Source: Halalkalibacter akibai JCM 9157 (GTDB lineage Bacteria > Bacillota > Bacilli > Bacillales > Bacillaceae_D). From it: a stretch of 64,000 nt of DNA. Below, in pieces: positions 16,835-25,648 of the stretch (positions are counted from its first letter, which is position 1; each line of letters starts with the position of its first letter). The notes beneath the pieces are model-generated. The model was not told where the DNA came from. It did no database searches and saw only the letters and a program-made list of their open reading frames with translations. The stretch lies in contig NZ_BAUV01000007.1 in assembly GCF_000513135.1 (NCBI RefSeq), positions 1 to 64,000 on the forward strand. Reading direction: 5' to 3'. Both the position numbers and the translations under genes were made by a program.

Positions 16835-18937
16835 ATGAACAATTGTGCTGTAAAAAAAATGGTTTTAACCGATATTAATAAAAGATTAGATAATATCGTG
16901 TGGGGTTATGAAATGGAAAAAACAACAAAAATGATTTATCAATTATTAAAAACATACAGTTCTTTGCTGCAAATTCCCATTTATTTATTAGATGAATGGG
17001 GAAATCTCTGCAACTGTGATGATCATAAAGATGAAGTCTATACTGAGCTGAGCAAGGAATGTTTCAAGATAAGTAAATCTATTCAAAAGCCTATCATTAT
17101 GAATCCTAATAATGAAGATAAGACAGTAATTCTATGTCCGGTTTTTATTTTTAATAATCAAGATTATCTGTTAGTAACAGATTACTTTTCTTCTGTAACG
17201 GAGACTTCTGCTGTTGACTTTAAGAATGGAATGAAAAGTTTTACAAGAGAACAGCAAGTCAGTATATTACACGAACTAGAACAACTTATGGTTATGATTG
17301 GATTTATGATTGAAAACACACGGAAAGTAGATATTCAAAAAAATTACTTAACAATGATTAATAGCTTCTCAGAAAATACGCGCACGGAAGAAAAGAAAAT
17401 AAAAGAATTACTTGGGCAAGTTAAACTGACAACGAGGAATTTAGATTTTATTGGGTACGCAGTGGAAACACAGAACAATTTGTTTGAAATTCAAGATGGT
17501 GTTGGATTTGAGAACAGTCAGTTGATGGGTAGTTCCTTTTATTTAGGAGAAGGTTTGTTAGGCCAAAGTGTAGCATTAGAACAAAACATAGAGCATTGTA
17601 ATGTGAGTGATACGCATAGAGGCCGTTTTTTTGCTGAACGTGAATTGAATCCAAATCAAGTGTTTGCTTTTCCGATTAAATCAAATAATAAAGTGAATGC
17701 TTTATTATTTGGTGGAACGTTAACTAGTAACTTAATCCCGAAAGAATTCATTGATTCGTTACAGTTATTCAGTAATTATTTAGGAAGTGTTCTTTCTCTT
17801 AAAGAGGCTTCTAAAGAAGTCGAAGAGAACAAATTAGTAAAACATTTATTATTGGAACTCTTAGAAATTTACACTCATACATCTACCCCTTCTCATGTGA
17901 TGTTTAAGATTCTCGACTTTTGTTCATCCATCAATCAAGGTGATGATGTTAGGATAAAGCTTGTGAATGGTGAATCTTTCAAAAGAGGTAGCTCTTTGTC
18001 AGATTTAGACAGGCTTCATGAGCATGCATTTCAAACACACTTTTCTACTAAATCTGTTTCTGCTGAATGTGATGTAGAGTTGATTGGTGACTCTCTTATT
18101 TATCATATTCCAATGATTACGAAAAAGACATTTAGCGGTTTACTGTCATTTAAGGTAAAACAAGATTATAACCTAGCTGAAATGGAACAAGTTCTAAGAA
18201 TTGTGTGCGATCTTGGGGGTATGAGTTACAATATCGTTGAAAAAAGCGAAGATACCGAGGCTAAATCCTCAAAAACGTCTATTACAATGCTTTATCAGCA
18301 ACTAGAATACTGGAACAAGGAGCTTTTCAATTTAACAAATAATGCAGTAGAGTTGGCTAAATCATTCAGTATGTATATAAATGAATCAGTTAATCTTTCT
18401 TTGGTACAACAGGCTTGTCAGGTGTCTACCTACCAGCTTTCTTTTTTACAAAAACAGGGCATTGAATTGGATGTATTATCATGTTTAGAAGAAGTGTTTG
18501 CACCGAAGAATACAATGAATCAAGCTCCTAGCAAAGAAGCTCAAATACTAGGTCTAATCGCTAATCATTTGAAAATGACAGGTTCAGTGTGTCAATTAAC
18601 TTTTGAGCAGTCATTAACAAAACAATTCAATATGTTTTTGGAAAAGTTCAACTATCTAGAAGATGTTAACTTAACGAAAGCGAACGAATTAGACATTCGA
18701 AAAATTGAAGAGTTAGAGGATTTAACAAAAGAAATCGATCTACTACCATTAACCGCCCGAGAAAAAGAAATTCTCTTTTTTATTTTAGAAGGATTAAATA
18801 ATCAAGAGGTTGCTGACCAGTTAAACATCAGTAGCCATACTGTAAAAAATCACTTAACAAATATATTCCGTAAATTGGATGTCACGGACCGGGTTCAAGC
18901 AATGGCAAAGATCTATCGAATTAAATACGGGATTTAA
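16835..18937 (+). CDS. large sensory regulator with C-terminal LuxR HTH
   Basis: A 700-residue cytoplasmic protein. The C-terminus is a clear LuxR/GerE helix-turn-helix ('PLTAREKEILFFILEGLNNQ', then 'ISSHTVKNHLTNIFRKLDV'). About residues 20-150 look like a PocR-type ligand domain ('IPIYLLDEWGNLCNC'), and about 190-330 and 350-480 look like GAF domains ('EGLLGQSVALEQN', 'VFAFPIKSNNKVNALLFGG'). It probably senses a small molecule and controls transcription; the ligand is unknown. The start is uncertain: the ATG at 16835 has a weak site, and Met at about codon 27 (after GTGGGG) is an alternative. It is convergent with the SDR gene and stands alone. Confidence 0.8.
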   Translation: MNNCAVKKMVLTDINKRLDNIVWGYEMEKTTKMIYQLLKTYSSLLQIPIYLLDEWGNLCNCDDHKDEVYTELSKECFKISKSIQKPIIMNPNNEDKTVILCPVFIFNNQDYLLVTDYFSSVTETSAVDFKNGMKSFTREQQVSILHELEQLMVMIGFMIENTRKVDIQKNYLTMINSFSENTRTEEKKIKELLGQVKLTTRNLDFIGYAVETQNNLFEIQDGVGFENSQLMGSSFYLGEGLLGQSVALEQNIEHCNVSDTHRGRFFAERELNPNQVFAFPIKSNNKVNALLFGGTLTSNLIPKEFIDSLQLFSNYLGSVLSLKEASKEVEENKLVKHLLLELLEIYTHTSTPSHVMFKILDFCSSINQGDDVRIKLVNGESFKRGSSLSDLDRLHEHAFQTHFSTKSVSAECDVELIGDSLIYHIPMITKKTFSGLLSFKVKQDYNLAEMEQVLRIVCDLGGMSYNIVEKSEDTEAKSSKTSITMLYQQLEYWNKELFNLTNNAVELAKSFSMYINESVNLSLVQQACQVSTYQLSFLQKQGIELDVLSCLEEVFAPKNTMNQAPSKEAQILGLIANHLKMTGSVCQLTFEQSLTKQFNMFLEKFNYLEDVNLTKANELDIRKIEELEDLTKEIDLLPLTAREKEILFFILEGLNNQEVADQLNISSHTVKNHLTNIFRKLDVTDRVQAMAKIYRIKYGI

Positions 18938-18945
18938 TAGTGAAA

Positions 18946-18982
18946 AAGAGGATGTCTCAATTGTGTTTGAGACATCCTCTTA
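18946..18982. terminator. bidirectional terminator between convergent genes
   Basis: Perfect inverted repeat AAGAGGATGTCTCAA / TTGAGACATCCTCTT (18946-18960 with 18967-18981) lies between the LuxR regulator and the SDR gene. Confidence 0.75.
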
Positions 18983-19024
18983 CAAAACTAAATCAATAGC
19001 TTGAAATAAAGCCGACCAAACAAC

Positions 19025-19744
19025 CTATGGATTTGTTGACCATAAGCCTGCAGATTTAATGAAAATGCGAGGGTGAAGCTTTAATTGTGCAATCATATAT
19101 TCAGCAAGATCTTCAGGTTGCATTACTTTTTCTGGATTGCCATCTGTTAGATTTTCTCTAAATGCTAGTTCTGTCGCAACGGTGCTAGGTGTTAGAGCTG
19201 AAACACGAATATTATGTTTACGAACTTCAAGAGCTAGTGATTCAGTGAGTCCTAATAAGCCAAATTTAGAAGCGCTATAAGCACTTGTTACTGGAGCTCC
19301 TTTTTGACCTGCCGTTGATGAGATGTTAATAATGTCACCACCATTTTTCTCAATTAATTGCGGCAACACAGCTCGTGTAACGTAATAAACTCCCATTAAG
19401 TTAATATCAATCATTCTTTTCCACTCATCAGGATCTAGTTCTAAAAATGAGCCAAATTTACCGGTACCGGCATTATTGATGAGTATATCAGCTGAACCTA
19501 ATTCTTCAGTTAGTTTACTAATAGCTTGATCGACTTGTTCAAGAGAGGAAACATCAGCTGTAGCATAAGCTGCTTTAACTCCTAGTGTTTCAATTTCATT
19601 TGCCACTTCAATTAGATCTGTTTCAGTACGAGCGAGTAGACCGACAAGAGCTCCTTCTTTTGCAAGAGCTATGGCAGTAGCTTTTCCTATACCTTTTCCT
19701 GCACCTGTTACAAATGCAACTTTCCCTTTTAGTGACTGTGCCAA
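19025..19744 (-). CDS. short-chain dehydrogenase/reductase (FabG/YkvO-like)
   Basis: A 239-residue classical SDR: NAD(P)-binding '[11 protein letters not shown]', 'NNAG', and the catalytic Ser-Tyr-Lys in '[20 protein letters not shown]'. A 3-oxoacyl-ACP-reductase-like enzyme whose true substrate cannot be read from sequence. TTG at 19744 is the likely start because GGAGAG lies six bases upstream; the in-frame TTG at 19762 overlaps that site. It is a single gene. Confidence 0.88.
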   Translation of the reverse strand: MAQSLKGKVAFVTGAGKGIGKATAIALAKEGALVGLLARTETDLIEVANEIETLGVKAAYATADVSSLEQVDQAISKLTEELGSADILINNAGTGKFGSFLELDPDEWKRMIDINLMGVYYVTRAVLPQLIEKNGGDIINISSTAGQKGAPVTSAYSASKFGLLGLTESLALEVRKHNIRVSALTPSTVATELAFRENLTDGNPEKVMQPEDLAEYMIAQLKLHPRIFIKSAGLWSTNP

Positions 19745-19886
19745 GAAAATCTCTCCTTTCAATATGTAAGATAGGATTGTATTTTACATAATAAGCAAAA
19801 TGAAGTCAAAATAAATGCACAATCATGACATTGAGATAAATGAGATTTTTTCTGTGCATTAGTTTCATACGCTGGAGGGGGAAAAG

Positions 19887-19973
19887 TTGAAAAATCGACC
19901 TTTTTTTCTCTCTATACAATTTACGACAGTTTTTTTATGGTTTTACCTGTATACTATTCTTATAGAGAAGTGA
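19887..19973 (+). CDS. candidate 28-residue single-span membrane peptide
   Basis: GGAGGGGG is followed after five bases by TTG and an open frame of 28 codons ending TGA. The peptide has a basic N-terminus (MKNRP), an uninterrupted hydrophobic aromatic stretch of about 21 residues (6-26) and a charged end (IEK), as expected for a small single-pass membrane protein. The strong ribosome-binding site in an otherwise empty 377-base gap is the main support. I recognise no family. It could be a chance frame. Confidence 0.45.
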   Translation: MKNRPFFLSIQFTTVFLWFYLYTILIEK

Positions 19974-20121
19974 GAGATCTTTCTATTAATAATGTATTAC
20001 GCTAGAAAATGTTTTAATATTAAACAAAAGAAGCATTTTTTTTGGTACTATAGTAAGAGAGAAAATCTAACATTACTTCTCATTTTACTATGACATCATA
20101 AGACAGTAAGGGGTTTTTGAA

Positions 20122-20613
20122 TTGCTAAAACGTACATATGGGTTTAAAAATGACCATTGGAAAAAAACTCTTGACCAAAGTGGAATGGAATTAAGAGAGT
20201 TTACTGCAATGAGTCTAGAAAAAGTAAAAGTAAAGTCAAAAAAGAAACGTATTAGACAAAAAGCATTAAAAAGAGCTTTAAGTCAAAAGGAAGTTGCAAA
20301 AGAAATTTTATTGATGGTTCAAAAAGAAAAACAGGATAGTCCACAAACTATTAAACAAGAACAGTCTGTAACACTAAATTCAGTTTCTGTTCGAGGTTTA
20401 CCGGTAACATTTCTTTTGAAACTAGGAAAAAAGTATTTTAAAGAAGCAGATGTTGTCAGGTTTTACTACAATGCAGATAAAGAAGTTTTTTATAAAAATA
20501 AAGAACTTTTAGTAGACGTTGTTGAGACAGAATCAAAAAATTTACAAGACGATCAATATGATTTGTTCCTAAAAGATGTGCAAGCTGAATTAGAGAAAAG
20601 AGCGGCAAAATAA
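20122..20613 (+). CDS. uncharacterised basic protein
   Basis: A 163-residue soluble protein that I do not recognise. Residues 28-65 are very rich in Lys and Arg ('KVKVKSKKKRIRQKALKRAL'), suggesting nucleic-acid contact, followed by a beta-alpha domain ('LPVTFLLKLGKKYFKEADVV'). TTG start with AAGGGG eight bases upstream. It is a stand-alone gene closed by a strong terminator. Confidence 0.7.
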   Translation: MLKRTYGFKNDHWKKTLDQSGMELREFTAMSLEKVKVKSKKKRIRQKALKRALSQKEVAKEILLMVQKEKQDSPQTIKQEQSVTLNSVSVRGLPVTFLLKLGKKYFKEADVVRFYYNADKEVFYKNKELLVDVVETESKNLQDDQYDLFLKDVQAELEKRAAK

Positions 20614-20624
20614 AACAAGGTAGC

Positions 20625-20676
20625 AAAGGGTTAACGCGAAAGGTCGAAATATAGACTTTCGTGATAACCCTTTTTT
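20625..20676 (+). terminator. intrinsic terminator
   Basis: Long stem AAAGGGTTA...GAAAGGTC / GACTTTCG...TAACCCTTT followed by T6. Confidence 0.88.
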
Positions 20677-20766
20677 ACTTTAGTAGATTAAGAAATCTTT
20701 AAGCTTGTATTCAGCTAGTTATATATTTACAATAATGACATATTGAAACAAGATGGGGTGGATGCA

Positions 20767-21831
20767 TTGAATATTGAAATTGATCTTACTCAGAATTTAA
20801 AGTCAAAACCAAATGCTGATCAAATTGCTTTCGGAACAATCTTTACAGATCATATGTTTGTTATGGATTATTCGACTGAAAAAGGTTGGTATGATCCTAG
20901 AATTGTACCGTATCAACCAATTGCCCTTGATCCAGCTGCTATGATCTTTCATTATGGACAAACTATTTTTGAAGGTCTGAAAGCATATACTACACCAGAT
21001 GATCGCATCCTTCTGTTTAGACCAGAAAAGAACTTTCGTAGATTGAATTTATCCGCTGATCGTATGAGTATTCCAGCTATAGATGAACAGTTCGCGTTAG
21101 CAGGCTTACAGAAATTAATTGAAGTAGAAAAAGAATGGGTTCCTAAAGCAGTAGGTAATTCTTTATACATAAGACCATTCATTATTGGGACTGAACCTAA
21201 TTTAAGCTTAGCCCCATCAAAAACGTACCAATTTATCATCATTCTTTCACCTGTTGGCTCTTATTATAAAGATGGAATTCAACCTATTAAAATACATGTG
21301 GAATATGAGTATACAAGAGCCGTCCGGGGAGGAACGGGATTTGCTAAGACGGCTGGAAATTACGCCGCAGCTTATAAGGCTCAGGAAAAAGCTACTACAG
21401 AAGGATACTCACAAGTGCTTTGGTTAGATGGAATTGAAAAAAAGTATATTGAAGAAGTTGGAAGTATGAATGTATTTTTTAAAATAAATGGTGAGGTCAT
21501 CACACCGGAGTTAAATGGTAGTATTCTAGAAGGTATAACCCGGATGTCGATCATTGAACTATTAAAGGGCTGGGGAATTACTGTAATAGAGAGAAGAATT
21601 TCCTTAGAAGAATTGTATAATGCTGCTAATTGTGGAGAGCTTGAAGAGGCTTTCGGGACTGGAACTGCAGCGGTTATTTCCCCAATCGGAGAACTAAATT
21701 GGGGAAATCGAAACATCGTTATTAATAAGAGTGAAATTGGAAGCCTCTCTCAAAAGTTATACGATACACTAACAGGAATTCAGACAGGGAAATTAGAGGA
21801 TTTAAATGGTTGGACTGTTGAAGTGAAGTAA
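20767..21831 (+). CDS. branched-chain amino-acid aminotransferase (class IV PLP)
   Basis: A 354-residue fold-type IV aminotransferase close to IlvK/YwaA of B. subtilis: 'FTDHMFVMDY', 'YGQTIFEGLKAY', the PLP-lysine in 'TGFAKTAGNYA', and 'EEAFGTGTAAVISPIGEL'. It interconverts Ile, Leu and Val with their 2-keto acids. TTG at 20767 follows GGGGTGG by about six bases and is preferred to the TTG 24 bases upstream. It stands alone between two terminators. Confidence 0.93.
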   Translation: MNIEIDLTQNLKSKPNADQIAFGTIFTDHMFVMDYSTEKGWYDPRIVPYQPIALDPAAMIFHYGQTIFEGLKAYTTPDDRILLFRPEKNFRRLNLSADRMSIPAIDEQFALAGLQKLIEVEKEWVPKAVGNSLYIRPFIIGTEPNLSLAPSKTYQFIIILSPVGSYYKDGIQPIKIHVEYEYTRAVRGGTGFAKTAGNYAAAYKAQEKATTEGYSQVLWLDGIEKKYIEEVGSMNVFFKINGEVITPELNGSILEGITRMSIIELLKGWGITVIERRISLEELYNAANCGELEEAFGTGTAAVISPIGELNWGNRNIVINKSEIGSLSQKLYDTLTGIQTGKLEDLNGWTVEVK

Positions 21832-21875
21832 AGGTTCTTTCAGCAAAAGGCAATTTAATTTGAATTATTGTTTAT

Positions 21876-21913
21876 AAGCGCTTGGACGTGATACTACTTA
21901 CCAAGCGCTTTTT
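21876..21913 (+). terminator. intrinsic terminator
   Basis: Stem AAGCGCTTGG / CCAAGCGCTT with a 15-base loop, then TTT. It also lies just beyond the end of the minus-strand acyltransferase gene. Confidence 0.75.
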
Positions 21914-21928
21914 GCTTTGAACTCACTA

Positions 21929-23023
21929 TTAGTTTGAAGAGACTTTCTTCAAAGAGTGAGTGTATTTGGAAGACATATGTGAATTTTTCACTACTTTACC
22001 AACTATAAATGCACCATATTTCCATTTTAAAATCAGGTTTGCAGTTACGATCGAACTTACTGTGCTAGCTACGAATAAAACAATGATATAAATTGCACCA
22101 AGCTTTAAATTTAGATGATCAACTAGAAAATCGATTGCAGATAAATAAAACATATGAAGAAGGTATATTGAGAATGAATAGGAATTAATTACTTTTAAAG
22201 GTGGTGGTATAGACTTTAACTTCTGTGACATGTAAAAGAACAAAAAGCACATTGCCGTTGTATGGAAAAGCATATCTACCCGTTTTGAACTGTGGGTGGA
22301 AATGATGTCAAAATGATAATGAAAAAGGAGTACAGTAGTAGAGAGAATAGGTGCAGTTAACACAATCCATTTATATCTGTTTAATAGCTTAATAAATGTT
22401 TTATAGTATAGTCCACAATAAAATCCGAGCGTAAAATAAAATATCCAACCTATAAAAGGGACCCAGTAATATCGGTCCCATACATAATTGTGAAACGGAA
22501 TTGTTTCTGGTGCTGAAATAAAGTTAAATATTACCAAGTATGTTGTATTGATTACGAATGAAATGATGAGTGGATAAGTGGGCTTAATTTTTTGTAAGAG
22601 ACGATGAAAGAAAAAATGTAAAATGTAAAATTGGAAAATGATTAAAATAAAATAACCATGAAAATCTCCAATAAATACATTCAGAAAAAACTTAGATAAC
22701 CAATCGTGAAAAGAAGATGCGTATGGAAGAGAATAAAAGATCGCCATGCTACAGAATGGTAGAAAAATATACATCACTCGTTTTCTTAAGAAATGAGAAG
22801 GTAGCTGTCTATTTTTATAACTATATGACAGTATAAATTCGGATATAAAAATAAACATTGGTGTACCAAAATATAGAATTACGTGTAGGCAATCTAATAA
22901 GAATTTTGCCATGTCATTAGTGTAAATAGTAGTCATTCCAATACCAATAGAGTGAAGTAAAACGATTGACAAACAAGCTATGCTTCTTAGAAAAATAATT
23001 TCATTTACCGTATTTCGTTTCAT
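21929..23023 (-). CDS. membrane acyltransferase (acyltransferase-3 family)
   Basis: A 364-residue protein with about ten membrane segments and the family start 'IIFLRSIACLSIVLLHSIG', in which the conserved R and H are visible. Acyltransferase-3 proteins transfer O-acyl groups to extracellular sugars, lipids or wall polymers. It overlaps the upstream PAP2 gene by four bases, so both come from one transcript and probably act on a shared envelope lipid or glycopolymer. The substrate is unknown. Confidence 0.88.
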   Translation of the reverse strand: MKRNTVNEIIFLRSIACLSIVLLHSIGIGMTTIYTNDMAKFLLDCLHVILYFGTPMFIFISEFILSYSYKNRQLPSHFLRKRVMYIFLPFCSMAIFYSLPYASSFHDWLSKFFLNVFIGDFHGYFILIIFQFYILHFFFHRLLQKIKPTYPLIISFVINTTYLVIFNFISAPETIPFHNYVWDRYYWVPFIGWIFYFTLGFYCGLYYKTFIKLLNRYKWIVLTAPILSTTVLLFHYHFDIISTHSSKRVDMLFHTTAMCFLFFYMSQKLKSIPPPLKVINSYSFSIYLLHMFYLSAIDFLVDHLNLKLGAIYIIVLFVASTVSSIVTANLILKWKYGAFIVGKVVKNSHMSSKYTHSLKKVSSN

Positions 23024-23991
23024 TGTTTATCATCCCACCATAAAAACCTAATAAAGCGATTTGGTGAAGTTAGTTGATCTTTTTCAAGAAGGATCAGACA
23101 TTTCTCCTCTAGGTGATCCCACTTTTGCTGCCAATCTATTGACATAATTTTATCCGCAAGTTTTAAAGTGAGAAAGCCAAATAATGCACCACCAACTAAG
23201 TCAATAACCCAATGTATACCTAAGTAAACAGTTGAGAAAATGATCCCAATATTCAAGAACGTATAAAAGTATTTAATTGGTTTTGAAGATTCTCTAAGGG
23301 CTAATAAAATCGTGACTGTCGCAATTGATGTATGCATGCTAGGAAAAACATGATTTAAACTCGGGATAACGGGTTCAGACACAGTCCGATACCCTAATAA
23401 TGGATCAGTATAATTAGTACCGTGCCACAGATTCTGAATCCACCATACTTGATGACCATCTACCCAAAAATGAAAGGGCAAAATCAGTAAGTATTGAAGG
23501 AAGTGACCAGCAAACATAGCTAATAGTATTTTGCGCGGTTGCCCTGTAACTAAATAATATAAACATAAACCTAATATACAAAAAACAAATCCATGAATAT
23601 AAATGTAAACAAAGAAACGATCTAATAAAGGTGTGGATAACTGCCACAACCAAACTCCATCATTATAAGGTATCATACTCAATAATGGATCAATGTAAAA
23701 TTTAAAACCGAATAATCCATTTTGATTACTAAGTTCCCATTGGAGTTGGAGAACATGAATCACAAATGTAAAGAGGCTAAAGAAAATATATAAGCCTAAA
23801 TATCGAATCGAGGTTTTTAATTGTTCACGATCAAGATTAAAATATTTGATTGAAAAGATGATCGGAAGTAGTAAAAGAAGTAAAAACTGTAATCGTTCCC
23901 ACTCAGAAGGTACTAGTAAAAGACATAAAAGCAAGCCTACTAATAAATATAATACTGTACGGTTAGCTTGTTTCTTATAATTAGTTAACAT
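23020..23991 (-). CDS. PAP2-superfamily membrane phosphatase/transferase
   Basis: A 323-residue protein with about eight membrane segments and the PAP2 C-terminal motifs 'PSMHTS' and 'GIHWVIDLVGG' (catalytic His residues). The layout resembles the inositol-phosphoceramide-synthase-like PAP2 branch rather than small undecaprenyl-diphosphate phosphatases. The start at 23991 is chosen because AAGGTGAGG lies just upstream; the frame is open 72 bases further but without a good site. It is followed by a coupled acyltransferase, suggesting synthesis or modification of an envelope lipid. Confidence 0.85.
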   Translation of the reverse strand: MLTNYKKQANRTVLYLLVGLLLCLLLVPSEWERLQFLLLLLLPIIFSIKYFNLDREQLKTSIRYLGLYIFFSLFTFVIHVLQLQWELSNQNGLFGFKFYIDPLLSMIPYNDGVWLWQLSTPLLDRFFVYIYIHGFVFCILGLCLYYLVTGQPRKILLAMFAGHFLQYLLILPFHFWVDGHQVWWIQNLWHGTNYTDPLLGYRTVSEPVIPSLNHVFPSMHTSIATVTILLALRESSKPIKYFYTFLNIGIIFSTVYLGIHWVIDLVGGALFGFLTLKLADKIMSIDWQQKWDHLEEKCLILLEKDQLTSPNRFIRFLWWDDKQ

Positions 23992-24066
23992 AGTCCTCAC
24001 CTTAAGTTTAGTCTTAGATGCTAAATAAAGTGTACCGAAACAATTTAACCAATCTATAATCAAACT

Positions 24067-24112
24067 TTTAAAAAAATATTAAAAACCAACTTGGGCGAAT
24101 TTCCCAAGTTGG
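24067..24112 (-). terminator. intrinsic terminator of the two-component operon (minus strand)
   Basis: Stem CCAACTTGGG / CCCAAGTTGG (24086-24095 with 24103-24112); read on the minus strand it runs into TTTTT and a second T-run. It is one of two copies of a repeated 42-base element. Confidence 0.8.
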
Positions 24113-24190
24113 TTGAAGTGGAGATTTATCTCCACAGGGGTTTAATTACAACTTGGGCGAATTTCCCAAGTTGGTTGAAGTGGAGATTTA
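24087..24190. repeat. two identical 42-bp copies of a terminator-bearing element
   Basis: Bases 24087-24128 and 24149-24190 are identical over 42 bases, separated by 20 bases. Each contains the CAACTTGGG/CCCAAGTTG hairpin; the right copy includes the stop codon of the histidine-kinase gene. A further 8-bp hairpin GTGGAGAT / ATCTCCAC (24118-24135) lies across the end of the left copy. It looks like a local duplication of the 3' end of the operon. Confidence 0.9.
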
Positions 24191-25648
24191 CGAGTTATAT
24201 AATGTATCGTAATTATATATCGGAAATGAAATGGTAAAAGTACTTCCTTGTCCAAGTTTACTTTCGACATGAATGTTACCTTTATGGAGCTTAACTAACT
24301 CTTTTACAATGGCCAATCCAAGTCCTGTACCTCGTCCATTTTTTGTACGATCACGGTCCACTTTGAAAAAACGGTCCCAAATTCGATCCAAGTCATGAGA
24401 AGGAATTCCAATACCTGTATCAGTTACAATTACACATAAACAATCGTTTTGAACTTTTGTTTTTACGGTAATGGTACCATTGGATGTGAATTTATTTGCG
24501 TTATGAATAATATTTGTTAATATTTGTTCAATTCGTAATGAGTCACCAATAATATACGGGAGGGGCTCCAGAGTAAAACTTTGCAACTTATTATTTCTTT
24601 TAATAAATGTTGGATTTAACTGAAGAGAAACGACTTTTATAATTTCAGCGATATCAACTTTTTTTAGATGCATAGAAATCTCTTTTTGTTCCAGTTTAAT
24701 TAGGTCCATTAGATCGTCTACTAATTGGTTAAGGTATTCTGTTTCACGAAACATAATGTTGTAATACTTTTGCTGTAATTTAGGGTCTTTTACGAAACCT
24801 TCTTGCAACACTTCTAAAAAGCCTTTCATTGCAGTTAGGGGTGTTCTTAATTCATGTGAGATATTTGCGATAAAGTCTTTACGACGTTGTTCGGTTGAGT
24901 CTCTTTGTTTTTCTATTTCATTTAATTTGGCAGCCATCCGATTAAAGGATTGTACAAGTGCGCCAACTTCATCTGGAAGATGGTGGTTCACCCGTTTACT
25001 ATAATTTCCTAATGCGATCTCATTCGCTGCTTCTTCTACTTTTCTTAAAGGTTTTGAAATGGTCCAAGATAGGTAGGAAACTAGAATACTAACAATGAGG
25101 AGACCTCCAAGAATTGACCAAAGTACGATCTCACGGATGTTACGGACCGTGGACTTTATGCCTGCAATCGGTGAATGCAATATAATTCCTCCATGAATAA
25201 TTCCTTCAGAAGTCCATGGAACCGCTACAGATAGCATTGGTCTTTCTTCTTCATCTATCTCCATTATTTGGATGCTGTTTCGACCATTTAATAGATCTTC
25301 CATGAGCGAATCGCTCATGATTTCACCAACGAATTCATCCTGCATTGTTGAAGCAGCTACAATTCTTCCCCCAGTATCTATCAACCAAATGTTGTACGAA
25401 GAAAATGAACCTAATTTTTCAATGGTTTGTAACAATTCACTCGTAACTTCTGAATTTTCTATAATCGAAGAGTTAATATTTCGAGCTTGTCGTAACATAT
25501 CATGTCTTTGTTGAGTAGTAAGATAATCGGTAGTAGAAATAGATATTTGAAGGCCAATTAAGCCGATTCCTAAAATGAATATAGTTAAAAAGCTAATCAT
25601 CAATCGACGAAACAAACTATGATTAAGCCACGCAATGATCTTATTCAA
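24188..25648 (-). CDS. sensor histidine kinase, HAMP type
   Basis: A 486-residue kinase: membrane segment at about 14-34, extracytoplasmic sensor to about 165, second segment about 172-195, HAMP ('LSWTISKPLRKVEEAANEIA'), phospho-acceptor His in 'FIANISHELRTPLTAMKGF', N box 'ILTNIIHNANKF', G boxes 'DTGIGIP' and 'GRGTGLGLAIVKELV'. It resembles ResE/PhoR-type kinases. It starts inside the end of the response-regulator gene (8-base overlap), so the two form a standard regulator-kinase operon. Confidence 0.93.
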   Translation of the reverse strand: MNKIIAWLNHSLFRRLMISFLTIFILGIGLIGLQISISTTDYLTTQQRHDMLRQARNINSSIIENSEVTSELLQTIEKLGSFSSYNIWLIDTGGRIVAASTMQDEFVGEIMSDSLMEDLLNGRNSIQIMEIDEEERPMLSVAVPWTSEGIIHGGIILHSPIAGIKSTVRNIREIVLWSILGGLLIVSILVSYLSWTISKPLRKVEEAANEIALGNYSKRVNHHLPDEVGALVQSFNRMAAKLNEIEKQRDSTEQRRKDFIANISHELRTPLTAMKGFLEVLQEGFVKDPKLQQKYYNIMFRETEYLNQLVDDLMDLIKLEQKEISMHLKKVDIAEIIKVVSLQLNPTFIKRNNKLQSFTLEPLPYIIGDSLRIEQILTNIIHNANKFTSNGTITVKTKVQNDCLCVIVTDTGIGIPSHDLDRIWDRFFKVDRDRTKNGRGTGLGLAIVKELVKLHKGNIHVESKLGQGSTFTISFPIYNYDTLYNS

